From Helicobacteraceae bacterium (GTDB lineage Bacteria > Campylobacterota > Campylobacteria > Campylobacterales > SZUA-545), in contig JAISRI010000167.1 in assembly GCA_031273735.1 (NCBI GenBank), positions 1 through 5,352 on the forward strand: 5,352 nucleotides of DNA. The letters are read 5' to 3'. This document shows, in pieces, positions 1 to 5,352 of this stretch; the stretch's first letter is position 1, and every line of letters starts with the position of its first letter. Below the pieces are notes generated by a model that was not told where the DNA came from, searched no databases, and was given only the letters and a program-made list of their open reading frames with translations. The translations under genes were made by a program, and so were the position numbers.

Positions 1-13
1 AAAAGGCGTTGCA

Positions 14-1309
14 ATGTCGTTCAAACTTGGCAGATCGGCTACCTACACATTAAAAGCGGGCGGGATTGCGGCGATGATCCTATTGATGTTAATTCCTCAG
101 GCGTTTGTTACCGAGACGATCGAAGGAAGAGGTTACTATAAACAAGAAGCCGTCTCTAAAATTACAAGCTCTTGGGGCGGACACGTTTTGGCGACGCCCC
201 CCGTTTTATTTGTCCCCTATAACGTCAAGGAGGTCGTAACCAACGACAAAGGCAAAAAAGAGATCGTAGAAAAAACGCTTTACGCTAAGTATTTTCCGTC
301 GGAATTAGACGCGCAAATCAAAACCAAAACGCAGATTAGATACATAGGCATTTTTAACGTCCCCGTATTTACCGCCGATATAACGATTAGCGGCGCTTTT
401 GGCAAGATCGCTTTAGTCGAAGGCGCAAGATTATCGGAGGCGTTTATCGAGATCGGAGTCGGCGACATAAAGAGCTATTCGCGGTTTGATCTGCTATGGA
501 ACGATAATAAGCGATCGGTAGAAGCTAAAACGGCGCTAACGATACCTAAAGGCTTCGATTGCGTTTATTCTTATGATTGCTCGTCGCTTTTTACCTCTGC
601 GGATATTAACAAAAATTCGTCAAATAGTTTTGAGATAAAAGCTAAAGTAAAGGGCAGTAATTTTATTAGTTTTGCTCCCTTAGCGGGCGTTAATAAAATT
701 AATATTGTTTCCGATTGGAGCGCCCCTAGCTTTAGCGGCGATTATCTGCCCGATGAAAAGATTATCGATAACGATGGTTTCGACGCGACTTGGAATATAA
801 ATAACGTCGTTTCCAATCCGTCGGAGTCGTCGCGGCTTCACGCATATCTTATTAGTCCGATCAACAACTATAGAAACGTCGAAAGAGCGACAAAATACGG
901 TATATTGTTTATCGTTCTTACCTTCGCGCTATTTTTTGCTTTTGAAGCGGCGGGCAAAAAGCCTATTCACCCGATACAGTATCTATTGGTAGGCTTTGCT
1001 ATGGTTATTTTCTACTTACTGCTCGTATCTATTTCGGAGTTTATCGATTTTACTCTATCTTATCTGATCGCCGCTTTTGCCACGATCGCGCTGATAACCT
1101 CTTATATCAAATTTGGCGCGCTTAAATATCTGAACGCTAAACAGGTTGGAGGCGTAGCGCTATCGTTTGTTTTTCTATACGGGTTTTTGTATGTTTTATT
1201 GCAGTTGGAGGATATGGCGCTGCTTTACGGATCGATCGTCGTGTTTATCGCGCTTGCGATCATTATGTATATCACCAGAAACATCGGCTGGTACGACGAG
1301 AAAAATTAA
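14..1309 (+). CDS. creD: CreD-family inner membrane protein
   Basis: CreD (CET) proteins are inner-membrane proteins of poorly known biochemical role. In gamma-proteobacteria creD is the main target of the CreBC two-component system and affects envelope integrity and beta-lactam response. The 431-aa length is near the family norm (about 450). One N-terminal membrane helix (about residues 14-33) is followed by a large periplasmic domain (34-290) carrying the family-typical SSWGG...PPVLFVPY (52-69). A C-terminal block of about five helices then begins at RATKYGILFI (291-300) and contains HPIQYLLVG, FYLLLVSISEF and LEDMALLYGS, and ends in MYITRNIGWY; these are close to CreD signatures. The ATG at 14 has AAAAGG at 1-6 as a plausible ribosome site and gives the usual short N-terminus. 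The frame is open to the window edge, so a further upstream start cannot be excluded. No creB or creC is visible. The phosphatase gene follows after 10 nt. Family assignment is firm; function here is inferred. Confidence 0.93.
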   Translation: MSFKLGRSATYTLKAGGIAAMILLMLIPQAFVTETIEGRGYYKQEAVSKITSSWGGHVLATPPVLFVPYNVKEVVTNDKGKKEIVEKTLYAKYFPSELDAQIKTKTQIRYIGIFNVPVFTADITISGAFGKIALVEGARLSEAFIEIGVGDIKSYSRFDLLWNDNKRSVEAKTALTIPKGFDCVYSYDCSSLFTSADINKNSSNSFEIKAKVKGSNFISFAPLAGVNKINIVSDWSAPSFSGDYLPDEKIIDNDGFDATWNINNVVSNPSESSRLHAYLISPINNYRNVERATKYGILFIVLTFALFFAFEAAGKKPIHPIQYLLVGFAMVIFYLLLVSISEFIDFTLSYLIAAFATIALITSYIKFGALKYLNAKQVGGVALSFVFLYGFLYVLLQLEDMALLYGSIVVFIALAIIMYITRNIGWYDEKN

Positions 1310-1319
1310 CGGCGCGACA

Positions 1320-1940
1320 ATGACAAAAGCGGTTATTTTTGATCTAGACGGAACGCTAACGGATAGTAGGCGTAATATCGCGGAATCGATCAACTATGCG
1401 CGGATATTCAAAGGTTTAGCGGCGTTAGACGAAAACGATATTTTTGAACGCATCGACGCGCTTACCTTTGAATCCGCAAAGGTTTTTTACGGCGAAGACG
1501 CTCGCGAAGAAGATCATAAACGTTTTGAAGAGCGCTATGAAAAAATTTGCTTAAGCGATCTAAAGTTATACGACGGGGTTGGAAAAACGCTTTTTGCGTT
1601 AAATGAACGCGGCGTAAAAATGGCGATCGCCACAAACTCTACAAGCGTTTTTGCCAAAGCTATGTTGGCACATAGCGGCGCGGCGCGTTACTTTTCGGCG
1701 TTTATCGGAGCCGATTGCGCGGTAAATCCAAAACCCGCGCCCGATATGCTCTTTTTGGCGTTGGAAAAGTTGGGAGCGAAACCTAGCGAAGCGGTTTTTG
1801 TCGGCGATAGCGGCAAGGATATGAAAGCGGCGAAAGCGGCGCAAATTAGAGGGATATTCGCCGCGTGGGGTTACGGAACGCGCAGCGATCTTGCCGATCG
1901 CGTTATCAAAACGCCGATCGAGCTATTAGACGCGCTCTAA
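1320..1940 (+). CDS. HAD-superfamily hydrolase, phosphoglycolate phosphatase-like
   Basis: This 206-aa protein has all four HAD motifs. Motif I is FDLDGTLTDS (7-16) with nucleophile D8 and acid/base D10. Motif II is in MAIATNS (101-107). Motif III is K138 in NPKPAPD. Motif IV is VGDSGKD (161-167) with Mg-binding D163 and D167. The helical stretch between motifs I and II (about 17-85) fits a small C1 cap, as in Gph/PpaX-type phosphatases acting on 2-phosphoglycolate, pyrophosphate or similar small phosphates. The substrate cannot be read from sequence, so no symbol is given. The open frame extends upstream into creD, but the ATG at 1320 sits just before motif I as in homologues and is chosen for that reason. 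No good Shine-Dalgarno is visible; with the creD stop only 10 nt upstream, translational coupling is likely. The stop overlaps the end of the opposing glucosaminidase gene by 4 nt. A cytoplasmic enzyme is expected. Confidence 0.88.
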   Translation: MTKAVIFDLDGTLTDSRRNIAESINYARIFKGLAALDENDIFERIDALTFESAKVFYGEDAREEDHKRFEERYEKICLSDLKLYDGVGKTLFALNERGVKMAIATNSTSVFAKAMLAHSGAARYFSAFIGADCAVNPKPAPDMLFLALEKLGAKPSEAVFVGDSGKDMKAAKAAQIRGIFAAWGYGTRSDLADRVIKTPIELLDAL

Positions 1941-2560
1941 AGTCCCTCCGTTTGACTTGTCATAGCAAAGCGCGAGCTTTCGCGTTTTTGCTGATCGAGC
2001 AGGGCGCGCGCTTCGGGCAAAAGCGAAGTAACCTGCGCGACGTATTCTTTGTTAAGCGGGCAGTAGATCGGCGCGATAAACTCCAAAAACGCCTTTTCGC
2101 TAAAGGCTTTTTTGCGCCAACCCTCGTATGGTTTGCGATCCAAAAACGCCCAAAAACCGACTATAAAATCGTTGATCGAGCCAAACTCGCAGTAGTAGTC
2201 GTAGCCGTCGCTGGCTTTGTAGCGTATTTTTTGCGCGATCGAAACCATCTCTTGGCGGTATTTAAGCCCGCCGAAGTTGTTAAATTTTTTGGCTAGATCG
2301 GACGAACCGCGTCCCGATTCAAGCATCATCATCGCAAGCGTTACCGCTTTAAGCCGTTCATATTCGATCGGCGCGTCCGCATAGGCTTTGGCAAGCTCCA
2401 AGAAAGATGCGTCGTAGGCGATTTTTTGATAGATTTTTTTCTGCGGCGCGGGAACGCGCAAAGCGCCGTTAAAAGGCTTTGAGATCGGTAAATCCAAACG
2501 AACAAACTCTTCGCCGCAAAGCGAACAAACTAAAAATAATGTTGCGATTACGCTTCGCAT
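1937..2560 (-). CDS. secreted glucosaminidase-domain protein (peptidoglycan hydrolase)
   Basis: This 207-aa protein matches the mannosyl-glycoprotein endo-beta-N-acetylglucosaminidase/FlgJ-type glucosaminidase fold (PF01832). The core is VTLAMMMLESGRGSSDLAKK (73-92), with E81 as the expected catalytic glutamate, then NNFGGLKY (94-101) and EFGSINDFIVGFW (125-137). A C-terminal KEYV..V (171-177) supplies the conserved tyrosine region. Such enzymes cleave the glycan strands of peptidoglycan. The N-terminus (about residues 1-16) is a short hydrophobic Sec-type signal, so the protein should act in the periplasm. C12 and C15 are not in a proper lipobox, so I do not call it a lipoprotein. There is no flagellar FlgJ N-domain or SH3 domain. 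The ATG is fixed by a strong AGGAAGG 4 nt upstream. The gene lies 52 nt after the DUF502 gene on the same strand, and its end overlaps the phosphatase gene. The bond it cleaves is inferred from the family. Confidence 0.87.
   Translation of the reverse strand: MRSVIATLFLVCSLCGEEFVRLDLPISKPFNGALRVPAPQKKIYQKIAYDASFLELAKAYADAPIEYERLKAVTLAMMMLESGRGSSDLAKKFNNFGGLKYRQEMVSIAQKIRYKASDGYDYYCEFGSINDFIVGFWAFLDRKPYEGWRKKAFSEKAFLEFIAPIYCPLNKEYVAQVTSLLPEARALLDQQKRESSRFAMTSQTEGL
1964..1992 (+). terminator. possible intrinsic terminator after creD-HAD pair
   Basis: A hairpin CGCGA (1971-1975), loop GCTT, TCGCG (1980-1984) is followed at once by TTTTT (1985-1989). A second, outer pairing AGCAAA (1964-1969) with TTTGCT (1987-1992) could extend or compete with it. 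It starts 23 nt after the phosphatase stop and is oriented for + strand transcripts; no T-run follows on the other strand. It lies inside the 3' coding end of the opposing glucosaminidase gene. The inner stem is only 5 bp, so strength is uncertain. Confidence 0.4.
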
Positions 2561-2564
2561 TCAG

Positions 2565-2571
2565 CCTTCCT
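2565..2571 (-). promoter_or_regulatory. ribosome binding site of glucosaminidase gene
   Basis: On the minus strand this reads AGGAAGG, a near-complete Shine-Dalgarno 4 nt before the ATG at 2560. It settles the start codon and shows that the gene can be translated independently of the DUF502 gene upstream. Confidence 0.8.
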
Positions 2572-2612
2572 AACGGCAATTTACCGCTAAAAAGCAAAAA
2601 TAATTCCGTATT

Positions 2613-3227
2613 TTACTCTTTGGATTTTTCGCTTGTCATACCGCCCGTTAGCGCGATTCTCATAGCGTCTTCGGAACCGATCGTTAAGCGCGTCAAACTG
2701 TTGCGATCGACATATACGACGTAACCGCCGATCATATATCCAAGCGGCAGATATACGCCGACTAGATCCGCTTCGCCCGTGTTTAGCGTTTTGCCCGCGT
2801 TGTGATCGGTGATAAAGCCGATAAAGCGCTTATCGCCGATCGTTACCAAAACCGCCGAGCCTTCGGTCTGCTTTTTTGTCATCGACATAAAACCGACAAA
2901 ATCGCGCAGACCGACATAGATCGTTTTGATCACTGGAATACGCTCTAAAATAGCGTCGCCTAGCTTGATTAGTTTGCGGACGAAATACGCTTGAACCAGC
3001 CAGCCCACGCCGAGCAAAACGCCTATACCGACGATAATGCCAAGACCGTAGAAGTACTTTACGTCAGGATTGATAAACTCCAAAAGGGAACGAACGCCGC
3101 CTTCTACCGACGTTACAAACCAATAGACGAGATAGATCGTAACGACAAGCGGAAAAATCGTCAAAATCCCTTGCGCCGCGATCAAAAGCATACGTTTAGG
3201 TAGCGAGGCTTTAGGCGTTTCGCTCAT
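2613..3227 (-). CDS. DUF502-family membrane protein
   Basis: This 204-aa protein fits DUF502 (PF04367), a conserved bacterial integral membrane family related to plant LIKE-COV proteins; its molecular function is unknown. Two membrane helices are visible: about 13-37 (following KR, so the N-terminus is probably cytoplasmic) and about 59-82. After these comes the family hallmark RIPVIKTIYVGLRD (96-109), then a beta-rich domain (about 123-195) with VLVTIGDKRFIGFITD, GVYLPLGYMIGGYVVYV and the closing SEDAMRIALTGG (185-196). Length is typical and no key segment is missing. The ATG at 3227 has AAGGA 6 nt upstream. The glucosaminidase gene follows after 52 nt on the same strand with no terminator seen, so the two probably share a transcript. 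That pairing hints at an envelope role, but this is inference. Family assignment is firm. Confidence 0.9.
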   Translation of the reverse strand: MSETPKASLPKRMLLIAAQGILTIFPLVVTIYLVYWFVTSVEGGVRSLLEFINPDVKYFYGLGIIVGIGVLLGVGWLVQAYFVRKLIKLGDAILERIPVIKTIYVGLRDFVGFMSMTKKQTEGSAVLVTIGDKRFIGFITDHNAGKTLNTGEADLVGVYLPLGYMIGGYVVYVDRNSLTRLTIGSEDAMRIALTGGMTSEKSKE

Positions 3228-3326
3228 TTTCTGTCCTTAATTTTAATTGCAAAAGTCTAACATATTCAAAGCAAACGGCGGTATCGATCGCGTTAAATTA
3301 AGCCCGCCAATGGCATTCTAGCGGCT
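3228..3326. promoter_or_regulatory. divergent intergenic region, DUF502 gene / thiL
   Basis: These 99 nt separate two divergently read genes and should hold both promoters. For the leftward gene an extended -10-like TGTTAGACT lies at 3254-3262 (minus strand), which would leave a short leader containing the AAGGA site. For thiL, an AT-rich TTAAATTA at 3293-3300 is the only -10-like candidate. No matching -35 box is evident for either, which is common in Campylobacterota promoters. A CGATCG palindrome lies at about 3285-3290. No riboswitch (such as a TPP element) fits or is visible before thiL. Confidence 0.35.
3234..3238 (-). promoter_or_regulatory. ribosome binding site of DUF502 gene
   Basis: On the minus strand this reads AAGGA, 6 nt before the ATG at 3227, and supports that start. 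Confidence 0.7.
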
Positions 3327-4250
3327 ATGAATAGCGCCCAAAACGAATTTGATATTATAGAAAAACTGACAAAACGGCTGACAAGCGGCGACGAGTCGAT
3401 ATTGCGCGGCATAGGCGACGACTGCGCTTGCGCGGCGATCGGCGGCGAGCTTTTATTGATCGCTAACGACGATATGCGCGAAAACGTCCATTTCAAACGC
3501 GATTTTTCGCCTCGCGACGTCGGCTATAAACTAATAGCCGCCAACGTAAGCGATATTTTGGCGTGCGGCGGCGTTCCTAAGTGGATCAACCTGTCGATCG
3601 GATTTCCTAGCGATCTTGATTTTGGCTACCTTGCGGCGCTTTACGACGGGATCAACGAGGCGCTTTTGGAGTTCAAAACCGCCGTTACGGGCGGCAACAC
3701 GACGCGCTGCGATTTGCTTCAGCTTGGCGCGACGATCTTGGGAACGACGACGCGCTTTGTTTCGCGCGGCGGAGCGTCGATCGGCGACTATCTTTTTCTC
3801 TCCGCGCCGCTTGGGAAAAGCCGTTTAGGATTAGAGGCGCTTCTTCGCGGCGAGTTTGACAATCCTTTTGCCAAAGCGCATTTGCGCCCAAAACTCGCGA
3901 TCGCTTTAGCGCCGCTAGTCGCTAAATACGCCGCAAGCGCGATCGACGTTAGCGACGGCTTTTTAGGCGACGTAGGACATTTGATACGCGCAAGCGGCGT
4001 AGGATTTGAAATTGACAATTCGCAGGGCTTAATCGCGCCCGAAGTTTTCGATTTCTTCGGCGATTTTGACGCGGCTTTGGAGTTTGCGATAAATAGCGGC
4101 GAGGAGTATCGATTGCTTTTCACAACGCCAATCAAAGAGCGCGAAAGATTTTTGAACGCGGGCGCAATCTTGCTTGGGCGAGCGGTTAAACAAAAAACGC
4201 TAACGATCGAAGGCAAACAATATAGTCCGATTGGCTTTTCGCACTTCTAA
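3327..4250 (+). CDS. thiL: thiamine-monophosphate kinase
   Basis: ThiL phosphorylates thiamine monophosphate with ATP to make thiamine diphosphate, the last step of the cofactor pathway, in the cytoplasm. The 307-aa protein has the expected PurM-like two-domain layout. Visible motifs are GIGDD (28-32), NDDMRENVHFKR (47-58), NVSDI (73-77), GGNTTR (122-127), RGGASIGDYLFLSAPLG (147-163), HLRP (185-188), IDVSDGFLGD (206-215) and NSGEEYRLLFT (256-266). Mg/ATP-binding acidic residues are present. Two positions differ from common forms: N47 where a T often stands before the D, and GGN in place of GGD, both of which I regard as tolerated variants. The C-terminus ends in the usual GFSHF. The ATG at 3327 puts GIGDD at the normal distance, and an in-frame TAA lies at 3294-3296. 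There is no clear Shine-Dalgarno upstream, so translation may be weak or leader-independent. It appears monocistronic: no other thiamine gene is in view and nothing intact follows on this strand. Confidence 0.95.
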   Translation: MNSAQNEFDIIEKLTKRLTSGDESILRGIGDDCACAAIGGELLLIANDDMRENVHFKRDFSPRDVGYKLIAANVSDILACGGVPKWINLSIGFPSDLDFGYLAALYDGINEALLEFKTAVTGGNTTRCDLLQLGATILGTTTRFVSRGGASIGDYLFLSAPLGKSRLGLEALLRGEFDNPFAKAHLRPKLAIALAPLVAKYAASAIDVSDGFLGDVGHLIRASGVGFEIDNSQGLIAPEVFDFFGDFDAALEFAINSGEEYRLLFTTPIKERERFLNAGAILLGRAVKQKTLTIEGKQYSPIGFSHF

Positions 4251-4435
4251 AATCGCGCTTTGTTTATATCGCTTTGCAAACGGCGAAAACCGCCGATCTA
4301 AAAAACAGAGAAGCGTTTGAACTTTTGTATCGGGAAATCGGCGCGGCGCTAGAATATTCGCGGGTTGGCGCCAAGCGTTAGCAAAGTCAATTTTTTGATT
4401 TCGATATTAGACCCGCCGACGATCCAAACGTTCCG
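4251..4435. other. gap between thiL and the membrane-protein gene
   Basis: This convergent gap holds most of the TAG-interrupted coding-like stretch described separately. It also contains a small hairpin CGGCG-AAAAC-CGCCG (4281-4295) and a perfect 10-nt palindrome TTGGCGCCAA (4365-4374). The hairpin has no T-run on the + strand and only TTT on the minus strand, so it is a poor terminator for either neighbour. No RNA gene is seen. Confidence 0.5.
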
Positions 4436-4480
4436 CTATTCCGCGCGTTTGCGCCGCCAAAAGAAAAGTCGCGTTTTTAA
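4274..4480 (+). pseudogene. coding-like stretch interrupted by an in-frame TAG (possible gene remnant)
   Basis: In one + strand frame, two coding-like segments are separated by a single TAG at 4379-4381. The first is 35 codons from a TTG at 4274 and contains DLKNREAFELLYREIGAALE, an amphipathic-helix pattern. The second is 32 codons ending at TAA 4478-4480 and contains FFDFDIRPADDPNVPLFRAF. Codon choice resembles the neighbouring genes. There is no ATG and no ribosome site, and the open frame begins inside the thiL end (after a TAG at 4223-4225), so any original 5' part is missing. The second segment overlaps the last 45 nt of the opposing membrane-protein gene. The minus-strand frame of that gene uses the same triplets past its own stop, so the coding look could come from either strand. 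I recognise no family. It could be a decayed gene on either strand or chance. Confidence 0.25.
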
Positions 4481-5020
4481 TCTCTCTCTTTCTTGTTTTG
4501 CCGCGTTTTTAGCCCCCACTTTTAGAACTTTTTTCGCCAATTCGTCGCCATACGTCAATCGCAATATATCTTTTTTTAGGCGCTCCGCTACAAATGAGTT
4601 TGCGAAAGGACCAAAAACGTAATACGCGACGGGAGCCGTTAGCGCGATTGTCGTTATAATAAAGTATAGTCTAATAGGAGCTTTGTCCATCAAATAGTGA
4701 AAATCGACTAACGGATCTCTGCCTACCGCGTATGCGCCGATCGCAAGAAACGCTACGTTTACCGACAAAACGCCGATTGCGAAAATAATTTTTTGCCTTA
4801 CCGACGGCGGCCTTTTGTAACGATCCGCAAACAATTTACTTGGAAAGAGGATCGCGGCGAGCGTTACGACGTATGCCAATATAAAAACTCTGTGATTAGC
4901 CCGCGCAATGCTAGCGCCATTTACGCTTGTTATATGAAAACCCGCGAAATAACCGCAAACGCCCATTATGGCGATAACAACCGCAAGCGAAAGCGCGTAA
5001 AACAAAATACATTTGGGCAT
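4436..5020 (-). CDS. hypothetical four-helix membrane protein
   Basis: I recognise no family for this 194-aa protein. Four membrane helices are visible at about 4-27, 43-63, 77-99 and 116-139. The loop between helices 2 and 3 (SKLFADRYKRPPSVRQK, 61-77) and the long tail after helix 4 are rich in Lys/Arg, so by the positive-inside rule both ends and that loop face the cytoplasm. The tail (about 145-194) is predicted helical and strongly basic, ending in RLKTRLFFWRRKRAE; it could bind nucleic acid, lipid headgroups or a partner, but no motif says which. Conserved enzyme motifs are not apparent. The ATG at 5020 is supported by AAGGAT 5 nt upstream. It lies 140 nt downstream of rpsI on the same strand and converges on thiL. 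An intact frame with a good ribosome site argues for a real gene. The frame stays open for 28 codons beyond its TAG stop, up to another TAG at 4349-4351. Confidence 0.75.
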   Translation of the reverse strand: MPKCILFYALSLAVVIAIMGVCGYFAGFHITSVNGASIARANHRVFILAYVVTLAAILFPSKLFADRYKRPPSVRQKIIFAIGVLSVNVAFLAIGAYAVGRDPLVDFHYLMDKAPIRLYFIITTIALTAPVAYYVFGPFANSFVAERLKKDILRLTYGDELAKKVLKVGAKNAAKQERERLKTRLFFWRRKRAE

Positions 5021-5025
5021 AAACT

Positions 5026-5031
5026 ATCCTT
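5026..5031 (-). promoter_or_regulatory. ribosome binding site of hypothetical membrane protein
   Basis: On the minus strand this reads AAGGAT, 5 nt before the ATG at 5020. It supports both the start and the reality of an otherwise unrecognised gene. Confidence 0.65.
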
Positions 5032-5035
5032 CTCG

Positions 5036-5065
5036 CTATATTGTAATACGCGCTTTCTTAATCAA
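5036..5065 (-). promoter_or_regulatory. weak candidate promoter for the membrane-protein gene
   Basis: On the minus strand TTGATT (5060-5065) is followed after 14 nt by TACAAT (5040-5045), or after 18 nt by TATAGC (5036-5041). Neither spacing is ideal and the resulting leader would be very short. The gene may instead be read through from rpsI, since no strong terminator is visible between them; the only hairpin seen is CGCG-AATAA-CGCG (5120-5132), with no T-run. Confidence 0.2.
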
Positions 5066-5160
5066 TCGATATAGTTTGTTCCTACCAAAACTTACCATTT
5101 CCAAAACCAACAACCGCCCCGCGAATAACGCGAAGCGATCCTTTCAAAAAGCTAACGAAA

Positions 5161-5352
5161 TTATCGTTTCGAGAATTGCGGACTTCTGCGCGCTTTGTGC
5201 TTGCCGTATTTTTTACGTTCAACGACGCGAGAATCGCGGGTTAGCAAGCCGTGAGGCTTTAATACGGGGCGAAAGCTCTCTTCAAAAAGCGTTAAAGCCT
5301 TGCTGATGCCGTGTCTTAGCGCGTCGGCTTGCGCGGAATAGCCGCCGCCTAA
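5161..5352 (-). CDS. rpsI: 30S ribosomal protein S9, C-terminal half (partial at window edge)
   Basis: The minus strand encodes 63 residues up to a TAA at 5161-5163. They contain GGGYSAQADALRHGISKAL, then LLTRDSRVVERKKYGK and the terminal ARRSPQFSKR, the universally conserved C-terminal tail of ribosomal protein S9. In the small subunit this tail reaches the P site and contacts the tRNA anticodon stem-loop. S9 is normally about 130 residues, so roughly the N-terminal half lies beyond the right edge; rplM (L13) is usually the next gene upstream and would be outside the window. The reading frame meets the edge exactly at a codon boundary. The wording is closest to the Campylobacter/Helicobacter form, which is the best taxonomic marker in this window. 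The hypothetical membrane-protein gene follows 140 nt downstream on the same strand. Confidence 0.97.
   Translation of the reverse strand, partial: LGGGYSAQADALRHGISKALTLFEESFRPVLKPHGLLTRDSRVVERKKYGKHKARRSPQFSKR

Noticed and set aside
1167..1319. N-terminal extension of the HAD phosphatase into creD.
   Set aside because: The extension is the out-of-frame image of the CreD helices; homologues start just before the FDLDGT motif, at the ATG at 1320.
1865..2296. Open + strand frame of 143 codons across the glucosaminidase gene.
   Set aside because: It is the antisense shadow of a gene with clear domain motifs, a signal peptide and a strong ribosome site.
3690..3706. ThiL motif reads GGNTTR instead of GGDTT, suggesting loss of a metal-binding aspartate.
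   Set aside because: From memory, the Aquifex ThiL also has GGN at this place, and the rest of the protein is intact, so a natural variant is more likely than an inactive enzyme.
4281..4295. Hairpin CGGCG-AAAAC-CGCCG as a terminator for thiL or the opposing gene.
   Set aside because: No T-run on the + strand and only three T on the minus strand, about 140 nt beyond the opposing stop.
4365..4374. Perfect palindrome TTGGCGCCAA as a possible operator.
   Set aside because: It lies between two converging gene ends, far from any promoter, and inside a coding-like stretch; a single 10-nt palindrome is weak evidence.
5021..5160. Short minus-strand reading frames between rpsI and the membrane-protein gene, one giving a 20-codon ORF starting with ATG and ending at a TAG near 5036.
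   Set aside because: Very short, competing frames look equally plausible, no convincing ribosome site and no recognisable motif.

Overview
The window is chromosomal DNA of a bacterium that is most probably a member of Campylobacterota (epsilonproteobacteria). The best evidence is the partial ribosomal protein S9 at the right edge: its C-terminal stretch (GGGYSAQA, LRHGISKAL, LLTRDSRVVERKKYGK, ARRSPQFSKR) closely matches the Campylobacter/Helicobacter form as I remember it. The thiamine-phosphate kinase also has the ENVHFKR wording I associate with that group. I cannot name a genus. Base composition is moderate, not as AT-rich as Campylobacter jejuni, and GATC, especially CGATCG, is very frequent.

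Layout, left to right. (1) On the + strand, creD (inner-membrane CreD-family protein) and a HAD-superfamily phosphatase lie 10 nt apart and probably form one transcript. (2) On the - strand, a DUF502 membrane protein is followed 52 nt later by a secreted glucosaminidase-domain protein, probably an operon read right to left. The glucosaminidase and phosphatase genes meet tail to tail and overlap by 4 nt. A hairpin plus T-run just inside the glucosaminidase end could terminate the + strand transcript. (3) thiL (thiamine-monophosphate kinase) is on the + strand, divergent from the DUF502 gene across a 99-nt gap. (4) Downstream of thiL lies a short stretch with no intact gene but with coding-like sequence broken by an in-frame TAG. 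(5) On the - strand there is a 194-aa four-helix membrane protein of no family I recognise, and (6) the 3' half of rpsI, cut by the window edge.

The genes do not form one pathway. Three concern the envelope (CreD, DUF502, glucosaminidase), one thiamine cofactor synthesis, one small-molecule dephosphorylation and one the ribosome. I see no tRNA, rRNA, CRISPR array, insertion sequence or phage gene, and no convincing new multi-gene system. The items most worth a second look are the unrecognised membrane protein next to rpsI, the broken coding-like stretch beside it, and the strong CGATCG excess.
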